Source: Chimonanthus salicifolius (Eukaryota > Streptophyta > Magnoliopsida > Laurales > Calycanthaceae). Taken from it: a DNA stretch of 64,000 bases. Each line of letters starts with the position of its first letter. Position 1 is the stretch's first letter. The DNA lies in NCBI GenBank assembly GCA_013350335.1, contig CM023538.1, positions 52,930,769 through 52,994,768 of the forward strand, read 5' to 3'. A program made the position numbers and the translations under genes. The notes under the pieces were generated by a model that searched no databases, had not been told where the DNA came from, and saw only the letters and a program-made list of their open reading frames with translations. Shown in pieces: positions 61,521 through 64,000 of the stretch.

Positions 61521-62083
61521 ATTTTATTTGGAGCTCTCATATTCAGTTTGGCCTGCCTGCCTTTCGTACTCTAATGCTTCTTTCAGAAAGGCAAGATTTG
61601 GAGCTCCTCAGGTTTCTGAATCGTTTGCATTCCATATTCATGTTTTCTTTGCAGCATCATGTCAATAATAAACTCATTTTGTTATAAACTATTTATTTTA
61701 TTCAAACATCTCAGCTTCGCGCATGCCGCTATGATCATTGTGCTTCTACTTTTGGGGCCATGAGTTTTGCACTTATCTCTACATTAAATATTTTTATCAG
61801 AATCTAGACATTCTTCTGTATATTGGGTTCCAAGGCTGGATTTGGGCTCATGTGAAAAAAAACTTGAGCAATTCCGTTGGTTGACATGGTGGTTCAATAC
61901 TCGGACAAAATTTATATCAAGTAGAGAAGGAAGATACCAATATTTTGTGAATGATTAATATCTTGACAATTTACTTTAAGTGATTTAGTTACTAATCGAA
62001 TGACTATGCTTCTCCAGATGGTTTAAGATTGGTACTCCAGAGTTTCCAAAAAAGGGGGACCTTAGATGTCATTAGAGATTATA

Positions 62084-62270
62084 TACTGCCCCCCGCTGTG
62101 AAGCTCAGCTGGTGGCTTCTCCCCTCGGGAAGGGAGAGGTCATGGGTTTGACTCTCAGTGGCCCTTACGTGGGAGCATGGGCGTCTATAGTGCTCTTCCC
62201 AGGAGTTTTAGGAGGGTTATGACCAAGGCGTAAGTTAGAGTGGATCTGAAGTTTCTCCTGCTCTAAAAAA
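62084..62270 (+). mobile_element. SINE, duplicated copy of 40897-41084
   Basis: Same element in the same place of copy B, with TSD attagagattata (62071-62083) and attagagattaaa (62271-62283). It differs from copy A by scattered substitutions. Confidence 0.88.
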
Positions 62271-62921
62271 ATTAGAGATTAAATACTATGGGTAGTCAAA
62301 TTCACACGTTAGTTGTGTCTAGCTCCTCTTTTATGCTCCAAATCTATTTTGCATCCTCCTCAAGTCTAGTTTTTTCAAGAAACCTTGATATATATAGAGG
62401 GAAATAACCATCTACTGAATAAGGGGATTCACCATTCATTATATTTTGAGTAGTATCAATGGCTGGATATGCTTGCCCCAAAATAAATGGTGGATTCACT
62501 CATCTTTATGAAAACTACCATGAGCATGCTCGCATATGATCATTTCACACACAATCAATATTTTATTATAGCTATAAATATTGTAGTTAACATGAGATAA
62601 TTATAAGTAATACTTAAATAGAAAATCTAATATACCAAGTATAATGTGCCTGGAAGTAGAAGTAGAATTAGAAATTTACTTGTTGAGGGGCCCAAAGTAT
62701 AAAATTCAATTTTTTCGAAGGGTCAACTAGTACTTTTTATATTTTAAGGGCTTTTTAGAAATTTTTAAGCTTCTATTAGTGGTTTTCTAAAAACCTTTTT
62801 TTGTGTGGAAGTTCAGTTGTCAATATATTTTTATGTTTTCGACCAGTAATATTTCATATTGTCAACATTTATGTAATAAGGATATAAATTTATTGAACTC
62901 TATATATATATATATATATAT

Positions 62922-63122
62922 TGGGTCGTCATTTAGACACCTTACTTTTCTTTTAAGAGACATCCCATTTCAAAATTTTGTGTGAAAATTACTATTTTGC
63001 CCCTCAATTTTTTAAAAAGACAATTCATGTGCACAAAACTGAGGGGCAAAATGGTAATTTCATATAAAATTTTGAAATGGGGTGTCTCTTAAAAAAAAAG
63101 TGAGGTGTCTAAATATCTACCC
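62922..63122. mobile_element. MITE, duplicated copy of 41744-41919
   Basis: The terminal inverted repeats are as in copy A. The interior is more complete: 'gacatcccatttcaaaattt' on the left mirrors 'aaattttgaaatggggtgtc' on the right, so this copy is an almost full palindrome. Flanked by TA-rich runs. Confidence 0.85.
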
Positions 63123-63966
63123 TATATATTTGAAGTATTTTAAATAAGTATGTCCAGTAAAATTAGCTTTTATAAACGTGCTTTAGATGTTTGGTTATTG
63201 TACTGTTGAGTTAAATAAGAAAGGTATCATTGTCACAAAGTGTGGTGATGTTTTGAACAACTCAAAACAACCATAACCATACTCTGCATTTCTTTCTTGA
63301 ATGGTTGTGTTATACGTGTATGCTATTTATTTTTATTTTTATTTTAAAGACATCTTCACATTTTTTTTAATTTACACGAGTGATACTCATTGCCCTTAGG
63401 TCAACTAGTGAGGCATGGGGGTTCGAACTTGGCACCTCCCGCTTCTTGAGGCAGGAGAATACACTGTATTTAGATGTGAAGAAGTTATGAGACTTTTTTA
63501 TAATTTCTTATATATTTGTTTGGATTTTTTTAGAGTGAAACGCGCACTAAAAATGTCAAACTTTCTTCTATTGGGTTGTACATTGTCATGGCTTTGTTTT
63601 TTTTTTTTTTAAAGTTTTGGAGCTTAATAACAAATATAACTAGTGGGATTGAAAGTTTATTTTAAACTTAAAGACCAAATTTCAATAAAAAATCAAATTC
63701 TATCTACTTGATCTTATCTTGCGGAAATCACTTGTTTTTGTTTTATAGATATCTGATGATCTATACTAATAAAATCAAGTGGCTAGATTTGATTTTTCGA
63801 TTAAAATTTTGTTCACATGGCAAGCTTGAAATGATCTTTTAATCCAATTGGACCATCGATCATTTTATTTGTGTAATCATGGAATCTTTGTTTAATTTAC
63901 AGATTGGGTTGGTGATCTAGATAATCATATATTTTTGTTTAAACTTATCACTTGGTATAAAGAGAC

Positions 63967-64000
63967 TATTAAAGGAAATTCATCACCCGGTTGACTTTCT
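63967..64000 (+). mobile_element. Start of copia LTR, duplicated copy of 42762
   Basis: It matches the first 34 bp of the LTR at 42762 with one change and is cut by the window end. It shows that homology between the two copies continues outside the window. Confidence 0.8.

Larger units (their letters stand above)
53533..64000 (+). repeat. Segmental duplication, copy B (continues beyond window)
   Basis: Homologous to 39206-42795, from 'cagttacccttgaaacgagt' on, and interrupted by the LTR element at 54061-60924. Differences are scattered substitutions and small indels. The offset of 14,327 bp at the left edge suggests a tandem unit that also contains the hydrolase. Confidence 0.93.

Overview
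This is TE-rich nuclear DNA of a flowering plant. The evidence is GT-AG introns, an 18-exon ERD6-like sugar transporter of plant type, a plant alpha/beta hydrolase, and many plant retroelements (Ty1/copia, Ty3/gypsy, TRIM, LINE, SINE) and MITEs. The sequence does not let me place it to family; nothing points to bacteria, an organelle or a virus.

Layout. 1-7.3 kb: a LINE 3' remnant, two related SINEs, an old TRIM, a 110-bp tandem repeat and a hAT-like MITE; no convincing gene. 7.3-18.8 kb: a nest of TRIM elements and two giant solo-LTR-like elements (8079-11381 and 13135-17244), resolved by TG/CA ends and perfect 5-bp target-site duplications (TSDs). 19-26.5 kb: MITEs, including two members of a hAT-like family packed with ATATCGGCCGATAT motifs and a 1-kb compound foldback element.

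26.5-40.3 kb (+): an intact ERD6-like sugar transporter gene (18 coding exons, 492 aa). Its 7-kb intron 11 holds decayed Ty3/gypsy chromoviruses and two LINEs, each type in opposite orientations. 44.5-51.9 kb (-): an intact 4-exon alpha/beta hydrolase (323 aa) in convergent orientation, with a MITE in intron 2 and a TRIM in intron 1.

From 53,533 to the right edge the sequence repeats 39,206-42,795, including the last two transporter exons, one SINE, one MITE and the start of a copia LTR. This looks like the second unit of a 14.3-kb tandem duplication. That second copy was later split by a non-autonomous copia-type element (54061-60924), which carries a captured pyruvate kinase fragment and was itself split by a third giant solo LTR (56804-60276). 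The insertion order can therefore be read from the sequence.

The two host genes have no evident joint function. The main points of interest are the tandem duplication with possible alternative terminal exons, gene capture by a non-autonomous retroelement, a TRIM head-to-tail array, and unusual palindrome arrays inside LTRs.
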